From Ambrosia x helenae (taxonomy: Eukaryota; Streptophyta; Magnoliopsida; Asterales; Asteraceae), in assembly GCA_030844895.1 (NCBI GenBank), contig CM061224.1:72176567-72240566 (forward strand): DNA of 64,000 nt, in the 5' to 3' direction. A program made the translations under genes and the position numbers. The notes under the pieces are model-generated. The model was not told the DNA's origin. It saw nothing but the letters and a program-made list of their open reading frames with translations, and did no database searches. Shown one piece after another: positions 1 to 11,509 of the stretch (position 1 is the first letter of the stretch; each line of letters opens with the position of its first letter).

Positions 1-384
1 GACAAGTCATTAATTATGTTGTCATATTAGATATTTTATTATGTCATATTAGATATTTCAATCCGGGACGCTCTCCAACACGTAATTGCTATGTTTTCTT
101 TTTCTACCATATTCTGAAATAGCTCAAATCTTATTATATGCAGTTAAAGACATTTGACTGAATATATTGGTGCTAAACAATCTATGTCCCCTTGAAGTGC
201 TTGGGATCTTAATATTTTGTTTTAGGTGTTGATGTTGTAAGGTGAAATGGATCTTTTAATATTTTTTTTTTAAAGTATCTAATGTAAGTTGATACATAGA
301 TGCCATTTTTATAGTTTAGATACTTCTAATTTTATTCACTTTACTTAGATTTCTCAACCCGAAACACTCCCGAGGTATAAGCTA

Positions 385-385
<1 letters not shown>
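1..385. other. AT-rich sequence, nothing recognised
   Basis: No coding signal, inverted repeat or LTR end is visible. It ends where the first long TA tract begins. Confidence 0.5.

Positions 386-455
<70 letters not shown>
386..455. repeat. (TA)n microsatellite
   Basis: About 70 bp of near-perfect TA dinucleotide. It abuts the left end of the TIR element that starts at 456, and a matching shorter TA tract lies at the right end of that element. Confidence 0.97.
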
Positions 456-462
<7 letters not shown>

Positions 463-1487
463 GTTCAAATAGGAACCAACCCTTAAGTAGGAACTATAGG
501 AACCAATTTGAGCCATCCATCTTCAATGGCATGATTGTAAATAAGTAAAACTTTAATTAATTGTTATTTTAATAAAGGGGTATTAATGTCTTTTGTTCAA
601 TATCATTTATTAGGTAATTAATAAGAAACTCATGTATATTTGGAAACTGCAAATTAGTGTTTATGATATACCCAAACATATTTATTGTATATACTATTAA
701 AATTATATCTCGGTATATATACAACAGTGTACATTGGTGTATATTCGTTTTTTCATTCATCATTATCACCAACACAAGATATACATTGGTGTATATTCGT
801 TTTTTCATTCGTCATCATTCAACATTATCAACACAGATATACATTGGTGTATATTGGTTTTTTCATTCATCATCATCAACACAGATATATATTGGTGTAT
901 ATTCGTTTTTTCATTCATCATCAACACAGATATACATTGATGTACACAGATATACATTGGTGTATATTCGTTTTTGAAGTGTACATTGGTGTATATCAGT
1001 TTTTTTTTTTGTTCATTCATCATCATCATCAAACACATATATACAACGGTTATATGATCTTCTATCACATGAGATTGTGATTCAATGTTTTCATGTATAG
1101 AATTATTATCCATAACTTGGAAATCTGAATCGTTGGCCCATTTTAGATTCTTTTAAATCGAAAGTTTTTTCAATTTAATCAATTTAAGTCTTCTGAATTC
1201 GTCTGGAAGTTATTTCGATTCAATGGAATTCAATCGAACGTGATTTTTTTTTATTTGGGATTAGAGATGATAATAGGTTGAGAGATTTAAGGAAAGTCAA
1301 AAAAAAAACTTGCATATTAATTGCAGGAAGATAATTAACTGCCATATATAAAACTTTTAATTAAATTAAAATATAATATTTAATTGTCTAATTACATAAC
1401 TACCCCTAGATCAAGATCAAAGATGAATGACTCAGATTGGTTCCTAAGTTCCTAACTAGGCTCTTGGTTCCTATTTGATCTTTTTCC

Positions 1488-1488
<1 letters not shown>
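456..1488. mobile_element. Non-autonomous TIR element inserted in a TA tract
   Basis: Both ends are imperfect inverted repeats of roughly 75 bp. The left end reads GGGTAGGGTTCAAATAGGAA; the right end, read on the other strand, starts AGGAAAAAGATCAAATAGGA. The pairing continues through two further blocks of 'taggaac' and an AATYTGAG block. TA microsatellite lies directly outside both ends, so any target duplication is hidden in the TA repeat. There is no transposase. The interior holds a minisatellite at 731-1046. The terminal GGGTAGGGTTC motif recurs in the TA-flanked elements at 7653, 27645 and 31730, which suggests one mobilising family, probably Mutator-like (inference). Confidence 0.8.
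731..1046. repeat. Minisatellite inside the first TIR element
   Basis: Five to seven degenerate units of about 45-58 bp. Each begins ACATTGGTGTATATTCG, followed by a T-rich block, a TCATTCATCATC block and ACACAGATAT. The apparent ORFs across it on both strands are products of the repeat and are not genes. Confidence 0.85.

Positions 1489-1513
<25 letters not shown>
1489..1513. repeat. (TA)n microsatellite, right flank of first TIR element
   Basis: A short TA tract directly outside the right terminal repeat of the element at 456-1488. Confidence 0.9.
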
Positions 1514-1518
<5 letters not shown>

Positions 1519-1798
1519 CTGTCTAGCCCTAGTCTGTAATAACAAATGATAAAATCTCAAATTAAATAAAGTCATAAATTAACATGACTAAATCTCAAAT
1601 TAAATAATAAATTAATCAAAATTATTATTATTATAGTATTAAAATATTATTAATTTATTTTTATTATCAGTTGTTGGAACTTTGGAAATAAACAAATAAA
1701 CAGACAAACAAACGGTTGTTTATGGTTTAATTTTAAAACCAATAAAATGAGAGATAGTGCGGAAGTATTAGGATTAAACATAAAATATATAAAAGAAA
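1514..1798. other. AT-rich spacer, nothing recognised
   Basis: Contains ATT-rich low-complexity sequence and no supported gene. Its last nine bases (1790-1798, TAAAAGAAA) look like the left target duplication of the next element. Confidence 0.5.
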
Positions 1799-2422
1799 GG
1801 GAAAATGGCCAAAATGGCCTGTTAACCGTGTGTTTTGCAAGAATAACCCTCTTCCCTCTCTTTGGAGAGACGGGACACGGCTCCCAATGAGCTTGAACCG
1901 TCTCCGAGAGCCTTTGGTTTTACATCCAATGGCCAACCAACACGTGGCGTCTCTGATCCCGAGGCTGTCAACCGTCTCTCTCCAAACGGGTCACATTTCA
2001 ACCGTCTCTCTCGAGACGGGTCAGAACCCTCGATTCGTCTCAAGCCGTTTTCGGTTATCGTCTGAACCGTCTCACGAGTGTATATAAATACCCCAATTCA
2101 CTTAACAAAATTTGCACCCACCGCCCTCCCCAAACCTTTCATCTTCCAAACCAATGACGTTTTTTGCTTTCCCAACCGAAACCTACCGGCTTACGAAAAT
2201 ATTGTCCGATTACTTGGATTGTTGCTTCATCTGCGTACGGCTACTTGGATTGTTGTTGCATCTGCGCGTGGGTTAACCCGTGTAGAATGCTTCGATGATG
2301 CGGTGGTCTATTTTATTTGCAAGAAGAGTTCTTTGTCTATGTAACGCACATACACCATTCAAACAAAGTTCTTAGCAAGTAAATTTAGGAAGTAATATCT
2401 ATGTAACCCTGCGTCCGTCGTT

Positions 2423-2503
2423 GTAATAGTATAGTTTGTTTATTGTTATTGTAATAGTATAGTTTGTTTATTGTTGTTGTAATAGTATAGTTTGTTTAAT
2501 GAA
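2423..2503. repeat. 28-bp tandem repeat, nearly three units
   Basis: Unit GTAATAGTATAGTTTGTTTA followed by TTGTTRTT, repeated at 28-bp spacing, the last unit incomplete. It lies inside the transposon, on the 3' side of the minus-strand ORF. Confidence 0.9.
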
Positions 2504-2584
2504 ATATTTACTTTTATATAAAAAAAACATAAATAAACATTCATTCCATTAATAAAATTAATTCGATTACAAAGGTTTTATAAA

Positions 2585-2938
2585 CTACACGTTAAGACGA
2601 TCCCTCATCATTTTCCAGGCAGACACATGTTTAAATTCTTTGCGCTTCCTGGATTGATACTGTCTTTTTGTGTATCTAATTGTCGCGTCTTCGGGCATGT
2701 CAGAGGGTACTACCTCAAGTGTCCGGTCGTGGTACCCGTTGAAGATTTGACACTTCGTGGTCAAATCGGTCAACTTCCGGCTAAGAGACTCGGTTGTTCG
2801 GTCTGACCCTCCAACCAGCCGATTGTACTCGTGCAATATACGGTACCATTTGTTGGTTTGGTGGGTGCTTTCTTCGACATGGCGCCATGCTGCAATCAGT
2901 GCAATTTCCTGTTCTTCGGTCCATCGTTGCGGTGCCAT
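2585..2938 (-). CDS. Myb/SANT-like protein with NAM-associated-type C-terminus (transposon-borne, short)
   Basis: 117 codons. Residues about 4-70 look like a Myb/SANT-like domain: it starts MAPQRWTEEQEIALIAAW, has the spaced tryptophans of the fold and a basic helix around residues 46-66. Residues about 85-115 (RKRKEFKHVSAWKMMRD) resemble the aromatic/basic end of plant proteins with the NAM-associated C-terminal domain, a family linked to PIF/Harbinger ORF1 and often mis-annotated in plants. In that family the protein is usually longer, so this copy is probably C-terminally shortened. A DNA-binding role is inferred from the fold only. A TATA box lies about 120 bp upstream (3056-3063) within the same element, so it may have its own promoter. 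Confidence 0.6.
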   Translation of the reverse strand: MAPQRWTEEQEIALIAAWRHVEESTHQTNKWYRILHEYNRLVGGSDRTTESLSRKLTDLTTKCQIFNGYHDRTLEVVPSDMPEDATIRYTKRQYQSRKRKEFKHVSAWKMMRDRLNV

Positions 2939-3055
2939 TTGAATGAATTAGACTGTGGTGGTGGACGGTGGTGGTGGTGTGGTGGTGGTGATAGTGTTAG
3001 ACGGTGGCGGGTGATAGTCGGACGGGAATGGGACGGAGTTTGTGACTGAGAAAGG

Positions 3056-3063
3056 TATTTATA
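3056..3063 (-). promoter_or_regulatory. TATA box upstream of the Myb-like ORF
   Basis: On the minus strand this reads TATAAATA in a GC-richer context, 118 bp upstream of the ATG at 2938. A mirror TATA (TATATAAATA) sits near 2080 on the plus strand in the opposite half of the element. Confidence 0.5.
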
Positions 3064-3443
3064 GGGCTGAGGTGGACAACCGAAGCGTCGGACTAATCAT
3101 CAGGACTCACCGGAGACGACGATACCCGAGACGTCTCGAGAGACGGCGAGTCCTCATGGGGAAATGTGACCCGTCTTGAGAGACGGTTGAACCGAAGGCG
3201 AGCCGGCATGGGGAAATGTGCCCCGTCTGGAGAGAGACGGTTGAAATGTGACCCGTCTGGAGAGAGACGGTTGACAGCCTCAGGATCAGAGACGCCACGT
3301 GTTGGTTGGCCATTGGATGTAAAACCAAAGGCTCTCGGAGATGGTTCAGGCTCGTTGGGAACCATGTCCCGTCTCTCCAAAAAAAGGGGAAAGAGTTATT
3401 TCTGCAAAACACACGGTCAACGAGCTATTTTGACCATTTTCCC

Positions 3444-3767
3444 TAAAATAAAATGTCCTTAATAGTAAATATTATCATCTTCTTCCCTTATCGTCTACTA
3501 AAAAAATCAAGCAGGTTAATATTTTCTTCATCCTTCTCTTCACCTTTAAACTAATTTACTTGTAATAATTCTTGAATCTAAGTAGACGCTGAAATTTGAG
3601 TAGAAAATACTCGTTCACTTGAATGTTGTGAACAATTGTAAAATTTGAATGTAGTAAATTAATAGTGATCTAGTAGGTTTTAAACATTTGAGAATGTTAT
3701 AACTTATAAACAAATAATGTAATCGATAGCCCGATTTATATAGCTTAAACGTTGTGAAAATCAAACC
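3444..3767. other. Spacer without recognisable features
   Basis: Begins with the probable 9-bp target duplication (3444-3452). The rest is AT-rich and noncoding by eye, up to the 3' end of the IRE1-like pseudogene. Confidence 0.5.
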
Positions 3768-6700
3768 TGAATGTCAGTTGGAAGTTGATTGTAATAATTC
3801 ATTGTATTCTGAATAATACATAGCAATTCTACAACCATATCGTAGCGGTACAGGTACTCCCTGCGTTGTGTCATTTGAGAGAGAAATGCAGGGTCCATTT
3901 CACCATCCCACGTTCCAAGGAAAGCTACACAACCTTTGCTTTCTAATTCTTCAAGAACACTGGAATTAGCTTTCTTGTCTTTCGATTCTACCCAATCACT
4001 CGTTTCCTTCATAAACAACATGCGCGTCTCAGAATTCCAAAACAGAGGATGGATTAGTACCTCTGATGCCTTTGGCCTGAAATATGTATCATTATGCTAG
4101 TAAGCATTATTATATACAAACTATGAAATAAATAATACAAACCAGAATATTCCCCCTAACATTTATTTTGAGTACTTCCTTTAGACATTTAATTTAAACC
4201 TAGTTACAAGTTGTCAAATATATACGAGTTGATGCTAACCCTGCGTAATGTTAATTATGAATGTGTTTAATTACAAAATATATATAAGCAAAACACAAAG
4301 TGTATACACCTTCGATCTTTAAGGGAAAAATGCCTTAAGTAATGAAAAGATCGTTTTAGTTGTGAGAAAAATGTCGCTAAATTTTACAATGAAAAGATCG
4401 TTTTTTTCAAGGAAGGGTTTTAGGACCAGCTAGAGATTGTGATTTCAGTTATAATAGAATTTGGTTTTTCAGATTCTAGTTTGTTGTTGTCGCAGCCACA
4501 CATACAAATTGTCACAATACGAATTATTATTTCTGAAAAATCACCCATTAATCAAATTATCTAGACACAGAATCACCAAATTTGTAAACAACCCAATTTT
4601 TCAGAACCTGGACGTCTTACTGGTTGACCCACTCAAACCGATTAAAACAAATTTAAAAACCAGATGATGTCAAAAATAGTATAAAATTTAGAAATATATG
4701 CTGAAAATATAACAAAAAAAATCTAAAATAATGAAACTTTAAACACGATCAATGTTTAAACAAACATAACCCAAGTTTAAACAAACTAAATCAAAGTGTA
4801 AACAAAATAACCATAGTTTAAACAAATATAACCCCTACTAAATAAATAATATAAATGAGCAATAAGTAAAAATACATTAAATAGATTAAGAAAAGACAAG
4901 GATTATTCTGTTTAAAACTACCTTTACTGTTATTTAGTGGGGCTAGCAATGACAAAGACACTAGCATCATCAGTGGGGCAAGTGGTTTCGCTGGCAACTA
5001 AATTCAAGTATGATCTTTTGTCCAAAGCGATGGGCAGATAGATAGTGACGTAGCTCATCGTATACAGGTTGGATGGTGTAGGTGGAGAGCTGTCACAGGG
5101 GCATTGTGTGACAAAAGGTTCCTAGCTAAACTAAAAGGGAAGTTTTATAGGGTTCCCGTTAGACCTACTATGTTATATATTACATATTGTTGGTCTATGA
5201 ACAAGGCACATGCTCGTAAGTTGGAGGTGGCAAAGATGAGAATGTTGAGATGGATATGTGGGCACACTTGGTTGGGCAACATAGAAATACGAGGTTTTTA
5301 TGTAAAGGTTTGGGGAGGTTGAGATGGTTTGGTCATGTCATGTCAGGAGTAGACGGATGATGGATACGGTTAGTGTTACGACCTTTTCTTTGGTTTTCTT
5401 TATCCTTCGCCTTACCATGGAATACTGATCGAACCCTCACTGTGTGCCGCACAATGGCATTTAGACTAAACCTTGCATGGTTTATATTAACCCTAAATTT
5501 AATTCCCTTTTTCTTTATTCCACCTACTAAAGTTAAAGCTAATTTTTAACTATAGACATGTTACGTAACTAGATTGTTTGCTTATATTTATTGTTGTTTA
5601 AATTAAAGCATAAATAGTCTAATATTAATCAATACCTAGTAACAAATACATCCTCGTCAGTATCCACCAATAGCGTTGCGGCGAAGAGCGGACTCAAATG
5701 CTAGTTATTCTTAATTTTATTTTATTTATTTGACTGGCATTTGTGACTTTAGAGCCGCGGGTCTCACTGGAAACAACGCGCCTTTATATCCGTAAGAATA
5801 TAGTTAAGGTTTGCCTAGCTACATTCACCATCCCCAGACCCCACCACCGATAGTTTGCTATAGGTGGGATCTTAATGGGTAAGATTTTTGTTGTCATTTT
5901 AATTGTGGGTTTGGGTATTTACAATAACCTAGACGCGAGCCCAAGTTTTTTAAATCTTAAGATGAATGATTTGTGCCTCACCGGCAACCGTGCAAAATCA
6001 ATACTCTCAATTATTGTGTGTGAATCGAGTGACAGTTCAAACAAATAGCGATGATCAGAGTTTGAATGGGATTTGGAGGATATTAAAGGGTTTCATGATT
6101 TTGTATGGATTGTAACGTACCTGACTTCAGGATTAGGGTTCAACAATTGAGAAATGAGATTCTCAGCTTCAGGAATGCGCTCCAACAGGATGAGATTCAC
6201 TATGTTGTTGTTTGTCACATTCATGTCGCGTTCGTGAATGTCACCAAACGGATGTTCGCCTTGAGTCAAACAAAAGAAGAGGACACAACCTAAACTAAAC
6301 ACATCCATGGCCGCTGTTTGCTGCCCATGAATAATTAATTCAGGCGCTCGCCATCCAGATGTTCCTAAAATTAGAATAAAGTCATTAGCTACAACCAAGT
6401 GAAAGAGGGTTTAAAATCAAGCAACATATCTAAAGGAATTAATATGATAAGTAGCCCCATATATATGATGTTAGTTACCTCTAGCATTAGGTCCCAATGA
6501 TGACATATCTACAGCAAGGTGCGTGCTACAACCTATACCAGAAAGTTTGGGACATAGGCCCCTTTCTTTAACTATCAACACATGGGAAGGCTTCAAATCC
6601 GGTGAACCAAACCTAAGGAATGCAAGTGTGCAAGGCCAGCCACAATGTCCCTATTATGATACAAGAATATTCATACATGTTAGACAAAGCCCAAGATATG

Positions 6701-7139
6701 TTGAAATACGTGTCAAATGGCTATAACTTAACATAAGCACTTGAACTTACTTCATTAACTTTAACAACTTAGAAGTCGGAAATTCATCCGACCTCCACAA
6801 CTCTGGGTGCATCTTTTTCCGAACTAAGTCATAAAGGTTGTCATTACAACGCTCCATTGAAAGGTAAGTAAAATCGGGATCTTCTTTGTATCCATACAAA
6901 CGAATAATGTTCTGATGATTGCCCGCAACAAGAAGAATGGCAACTTTTTCTTTGTCAATATGAAAGTGAGCCGTCACATGGCGTTTCACAGCTGCCTTAT
7001 GACCTTCATATGTCCCTTCATAAACAACCGAGCCATTGCTTCCCAAGCCAATTATTTTCTCTTCTTGGTCACGATCCTGCACTAACATATCATCATCACC
7101 AACAATAACATATCCGGAATTCGGCTTTGTTTTGTCCAT
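3768..7139 (-). pseudogene. IRE1-like kinase/endoribonuclease pseudogene (kinase plus start of RNase domain)
   Basis: Four minus-strand exons with canonical splice sites align to the cytosolic half of plant IRE1, the ER stress sensor that splices bZIP60-type mRNA. Exon 1 (7139-6751) holds the glycine loop GLGSNGSVV and the lysine motif AVKRH. Exon 2 (6650-6479) covers the catalytic loop. Exon 3 (6364-6121) has GTSGWRAPELIIHG and FSLGCVLFFCLTQGEHPFGD. Exon 4 (4076-3768) has HPLFWNSETRM and then the start of the RNase (KEN) domain, ending NYYNQLPTDIQ. Damage: relative to the reading frame of the rest of exon 2, one base is missing inside the HRD catalytic loop (about 6599-6602), so the frame breaks right after His-Arg. 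The usual DMG/DFG-like metal site reads GIG. There is no lumenal sensor or transmembrane exon, although a CTTGCAG acceptor just before 7139 implies a lost upstream exon. The end of the RNase domain is also missing, with a stop directly after the last exon. The 2-kb intron 3 contains a LINE scrap. Confidence 0.85.
5030..5365 (+). pseudogene. LINE (non-LTR retrotransposon) reverse transcriptase C-terminal fragment
   Basis: Residues such as CDKRFLAKLKGKFYRVPVRP, then MLYITYCWSMNKAHARKLEV, then MRMLRWICGHT match the conserved stretch following the RT domain of plant L1-type LINEs. The RWFGHVM motif follows after a frameshift near 5300. No 5' RT domain or poly-A tail is visible. It lies in sense orientation on the plus strand, inside the largest intron of the minus-strand IRE1-like pseudogene. 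Confidence 0.75.
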
Positions 7140-7146
7140 CTGCAAG

Positions 7147-7603
7147 TGTTAGATTTGATAGCTAATAACAAATCTTAATTGATTGTGAAATGAACTCAAT
7201 TTGCTAGCACACAATAGTAATTTAACAAAAAAATAAAAATAAAAAGACAACTTGAGTTACGCTCTTATGAAAATTTGCATTGCAAGCCAATTATAAGAGA
7301 ATGAAATGCGTGAGTGCTTAATCGCAAAAACAAAAGAAATTTAAATTGTGAAAGTTGTTGGTAACAAAATGAAATGCGTTTTAATCGTGATATTATAGTG
7401 CCTATTGGTCTTGCGGTAAAATATAGAAAAAGACCATATACCTAATACGTAATTACTTTTAATTTTAAATTTCATTTTCCTTTTACCTATTCTTTAGTTA
7501 TATAATTCAAGTCTGCAAGAAAATCTAGAAAAAGACCGTATTCCTAATAACTTTTATTTTAAATTTTATTTCACTTTTACATATTCTTCATTCTAGTAAC
7601 TTG

Positions 7604-7604
<1 letters not shown>
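7147..7604. other. AT-rich spacer, nothing recognised
   Basis: Upstream side of the IRE1-like pseudogene. No lumenal-domain exon and no promoter that I can support. Confidence 0.5.

Positions 7605-7652
<48 letters not shown>
7605..7652. repeat. (TA)n microsatellite
   Basis: TA tract directly left of the foldback MITE. Confidence 0.95.
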
Positions 7653-7654
<2 letters not shown>

Positions 7655-8038
7655 TATAGGTTCCTGTACAAAGTACATTTTTCGTACAAAGTGTGAGAAG
7701 TCTATATAGTCATTGTGTTTTAAAGTTTGACTATAATGTTTTTGATTCCTTTTGCATTGATTTATATAGAAAAGCACCAAACGTTACAATTTAAAACACA
7801 ATCAAATGTATTCTATATATTAAATTTAAAACACATTGATTACGTTCTTCGTAGGGTGTTTTAGATTGCATGTCGAGAATACATTAAGTAGTGTTTTAAA
7901 TTGTTATTTTTTGTGTTTTTCTATATAATACTATGCCAAAGGAACATAAAACATCATGCCTAAAATTTAAAACACAATGTCTATATAGACTTCTCACACT
8001 TTGTACGAAAAATGCACTTTGTACAGGAACCCCACCCT
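7653..8038. mobile_element. Foldback MITE in a TA tract
   Basis: 386 bp, almost entirely an imperfect hairpin. The left arm carries GGTTCCTGTACAAAGT, TTTTTCGTACAAAGTGTGAG and AAGTCTATATAG. The right arm repeats these in inverse over about 150 bp, leaving a loop of roughly 90 bp. TA tracts flank both sides. No coding capacity. Confidence 0.92.
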
Positions 8039-8063
8039 ATATATATATATATATATATATATA
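8039..8063. repeat. (TA)n between MITE and MULE
   Basis: A short TA tract that serves as the right flank of the MITE and the left flank of the MULE. Confidence 0.9.
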
Positions 8064-8291
8064 GTAAATTACTAAAACCGTCTCTGTGGTTTGGCCCAAT
8101 TTACCACTTCAGTCGAATCTTTTAAAAAATGCATTAACACTCCTTGATCTTTTAAAAAATATGCCAAAACAGTCCAACGACTTAACCCAGCTAACTTTTC
8201 TTCGTTAAGTCAGGGGCATTTTTGTCCAGTCACTTAAAATTTTAAAACCCAGTTAACCCAGGTAACCCTTGTCCCCCTTTATAAACCTTTT
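8064..8291. repeat. MULE left terminal inverted repeat
   Basis: Pairs with 27188-27415 at roughly 85-90% identity by eye. The transposase 5'UTR and ATG (8394) follow about 100 bp inside it. Confidence 0.9.
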
Positions 8292-8393
8292 AACCCTAAT
8301 TGTTCGTTTTTATCGTCATAATCCTCCCTCTGCTTTCATCTCCCTCCAAAATCTCCTCATCAATTCTTGCTCTCCCCTGTTGTCACGTTGATC

Positions 8394-10767
8394 ATGGACG
8401 ACGACGAAGGATGGCGTTTGAGGAAAGACGGTGAAGAATTTGATCCTGACTCCAAATATGGTCAGTACAACAGTTTTAGTCTTTGTTGTCTTAGTAACTC
8501 AAACTATTGATAATGTGCATTCTGATTAAGCTTCAGTAACCTCTGTTTCTATGATTATACAGGTTCAAGCAAAGAGAAGTTTTCGATTAAGCTTTATCAT
8601 GCTGGTGAGTTTAGTGACCCTAAAGTAGCTATGATGCATCTAAATGTCAAGGTTAACTACATTGATCATGTGCATTATGATTGGTTTGCTCTGGTAACTT
8701 TCTATGACTTTTTGTTTGAACTAGGGTATTTAGAGAGTGATGAAGTTAGGTTTTTTATAGGTATCCAGGAGAAAGCATAGATACTGGATTAAGACCAATC
8801 TTATTTGTGAAGATGTCAATAAGTCTAAGTCTGATGAGGAAGAATTCTCAAATCAGACAGATTTGGATTTTTGGGAATGTATTGATAGTGAAGATAGTGC
8901 TTATAAGCCTGATAGGGATGAGGACAATCAATAATCTAATAGTGGGGATAGTGCTGATGAAAACACTAGGAAGGAAAAGGAAAACAGGGAGACTGTAGTG
9001 AATGATGATGATGAGGACTCTGACTTTATTGCAGATGAGGACAATTTAGTAGAGGATTATGATGGTGATATGGAAAACTATAAGGCTGCAGTAGACCCAT
9101 ATGGTAGTGAAGGTGAGGAATCGGATGATGGAATGGAAGATGAGGTTGAAGTAGATTTAGATGACTTTGATAGTTTGAGTGATGAGGATGAGCCTAAGTT
9201 GCATAAGTCACTTAGGAGGAACATGAAACAGAAGATGAAAAGCTAATCAAAGAATGATGACTGTCCCTTTTATCTTACTCAAACATTTACTTCTAGAGCT
9301 GTTATGAAGAAGATGTTGAAGGACTATGCTGTGGAAACCAGGAGGCAGCTGAGAATAGTGAAGAATGATAAGGGTAGATTCAGGGTTGTTTGCCAGGGTA
9401 TTAATCCACAACTTGGTGGTAGTTGTGCCATTAATGCAGATAAGTCAAAGTTGGGGGCATTTCTGTAACCCACCCAAAATAGTTAAAAAAAAAAAGGAGA
9501 GGCAGAACCCTCCACCTCAAAACCCAAGAAACCTAGAAAGAAATACCCCCCCAACCCACCTGTCCTTTTGCTCTTCTCATCTCCTATAGTCATGTACTTG
9601 GGGCTTGGGTTGTGAAGAACTTAGTCACATATCATTTTTGTCTTCAATGTCAGGGTGTTAGATTATGCACAGTTTCTTGGTTGGCTGAGGAGATAGAGCA
9701 TATTATCCAGACAAGTCCAAACATAATAGTTCACGCTTTAGTTGATATTGTTCAGAAGAATAGGCAGGTGCAGGTGACCAGAAACCAGATGTTTAGGGCA
9801 AAAGTGAAAGCAATTGAAAAAATGGTAGGTTGTTATAGGACTCGGTATGAGAAGCTTAGTGATTATTGTGAGGAGTTGATGAGATCTAACCCTGGAACAT
9901 CAATCAAAATTAATGTAGAGAGAGCATACAATCCAGATAGCCCTACAAGGCAGTTTAGAAGAATTTACATTTGTCTAGATGGTCTGAAAGAAGGGTGGAT
10001 GTTATGTGGTAGAGAAATCCTGGGTTTGGATGGTTATTTCATGAAGGGACCCTTCCCTGGACAGATTTTAACTGTTGTGGGTGTGGATGGTAACAATGGA
10101 ACTTATCTAGTGGCTTATGCATTGATGGAAGCAGAAACAATGGAGACTCGGTGTTGGTCCCAATTCAGATTTCACTTTTATAAGTGACAGTAAGAAGGTA
10201 AATTTCATTCTTGTTTCCTTATTATCTTGTTTATGCTAACTGATTCAATGATGATTTGCCATATGTATTTATGCAGGGTATCATACCAACCATCTCTAGT
10301 CTATTCCCAAAGGCAGAACATAGGTACTGTCTTAGGCATATCCATGAGAACATGAAACCCAAATGGAGGGGACAAGTGTTCAAGGAGTTGCTATGGAATT
10401 GTTTAAGTGTGACTACATCAATAGGCTGGGAGAAGGCTATGAATGCAGTAGCCAAAACTGATAAACCATTGCATGATTGGCTGAAACAGACCCCACCAAA
10501 ACACTGGTCAAGATCTCACTTTAATGGTATGATTCATCTTATTTATGTTTCATGTGCTTAGAATGTATGTTAGGAAAACTGAAATATAGTATGTCCTTGA
10601 GTAATAATGCATGCAGGAAGGCCAAAGTGTGATATGGTGTTGAATAATATATGTGAAGTATTCAACAGGCATATCATGGGTGATAGGGACAAAGCAATTA
10701 TAACTTGCCGTGAGTACATAAGGAAGTACCTTATAAAGAAGATTGTGGTTGTTAAGAAGTTGATTGC
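8394..10767 (+). pseudogene. MULE transposase, N-terminal and DDE part (broken)
   Basis: Starts ATG GAC GAC GAC. Exon 1 ends at a TATG|GTCAGT donor and resumes at a TACAG|GTTCAAG acceptor (about 8562), giving KFSIKLYHAGEF, the N-terminal signature of plant MULE transposases. An acidic region (about 8815-9243) contains a TAA at about 8932 and another TAA at 9244. The MuDR domain follows (DCPFYLTQTFTSRAVMKKML). A noncoding patch interrupts the frame at about 9450-9615. The central region 9614-10180 carries the first DDE motif, ILGLDGYFMKGPFPGQILTV. The second acidic motif (FISDSKK) is in a shifted frame next to an intron ending at 10276. KAEHRYCLRHIHENMK and CDMVLNNICEVFNRHI complete the core. 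LTR element A then cuts the gene at 10767. At least three stops or frameshifts make it non-functional. Confidence 0.88.
10763..10767. repeat. Target site duplication ATTGC (left) of element A
   Basis: ATTGC directly precedes the TGTAACATCG LTR start and is repeated at 25318-25322 after the right LTR. Joining across it keeps the transposase reading frame. Confidence 0.97.
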
Positions 10768-10895
10768 TGTAACATCGCGAAATTTTCCCTCGAATTTTTA
10801 TAAACACCCTTATTTTTGTTACATTTTAAAATGTGATAAAGTCTTTATATTTTTTTTTTCCTCATTCACAACTTATATATATATATGTGTATAAA

Positions 10896-10944
<49 letters not shown>

Positions 10945-11134
10945 TTAATAATAATTATAATAACAAATACACTAATTGTTGCAATGTTAAACCCAACCCA
11001 ACAAATAACTATGGCCTAGCCCACTCTTTACCTTTGTTCTTTTAAAATTCGGAGGCCCACCATCAGAAGCCCATAACTGGCCCAGCTCACATTTCCTTTG
11101 CCCCCCCTTCTGTTTAGAACAAAAACAAAAAAAA

Positions 11135-11221
11135 GAGATCCTCCCTGGGATCGAACCTGTGCACCTGACCGGCCCAGCATACACAACACACGCGCTCCTA
11201 CACCAACTGAGCCACAGCTCA
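11135..11221 (-). other. tRNA-like module (antisense) in LTR A
   Basis: On the minus strand it carries a perfect A-box match (TGGCTCAGTTGG, followed by tRNA-like TGTAGGAGCGCG) and a perfect B-box match (GGTTCGATCCC). It is not an intact tRNA: no full cloverleaf can be closed and the acceptor stem does not pair. A second copy is at 15049-15134 in the right LTR. Confidence 0.75.
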
Positions 11222-11509
11222 TTTTTGTTTTAATCCTAACACGAATTGTATAAATAACCTTCTAAAATAAGCTGTCTTCCTCCTCTACTAGTCGCTGCTG
11301 TGTAAACAGCCATAACCCACGATTTTTGCCTTAATTAACCTTTGATTTAAACCTATATATATAAACTATTGACTAATTTACTCGTGACAATTAATCTCGC
11401 GTATGATATACATTAACATCGGTCAAAAACATTCCAAATTTTACCAATTTACGCGTTAATACATTTATGACGAGTCAACTTACCCAAATTATCAACCCGA
11501 ACCTTTTCC

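Larger units (their letters stand above)
1799..3443. mobile_element. Mutator-like non-autonomous element carrying a Myb/NAM-type ORF
   Basis: Long terminal inverted repeats of about 270-300 bp are visible. The left end starts GGGAAAATGGCCAAAATGGC and the right end, on the other strand, starts GGGAAAATGGTCAAAATAGC. The pairing continues through the 'accgtgtgttttgca', 'gagagacgggacatgg', 'ccaatggccaaccaacacgt' and 'tcaaccgtctctc' blocks. The 9-bp flanks are TAAAAGAAA on the left and TAAAATAAA on the right, an 8 of 9 match that fits a Mutator-type 9-bp target duplication. The subterminal regions hold several roughly 30-bp units built on CCGTCTC / GAGACGG. No transposase is present. A 117-codon ORF lies in the interior on the minus strand. 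A PIF/Harbinger origin is possible because that ORF resembles Harbinger accessory Myb proteins, but the flanks do not show a 3-bp TWA duplication. Confidence 0.8.

Noticed and set aside
10833..11045. ORF with a long asparagine run
   Set aside because: Translation of the (TAA/AAT)n microsatellite inside LTR A; the same run reads as isoleucine in another frame in the right LTR copy.
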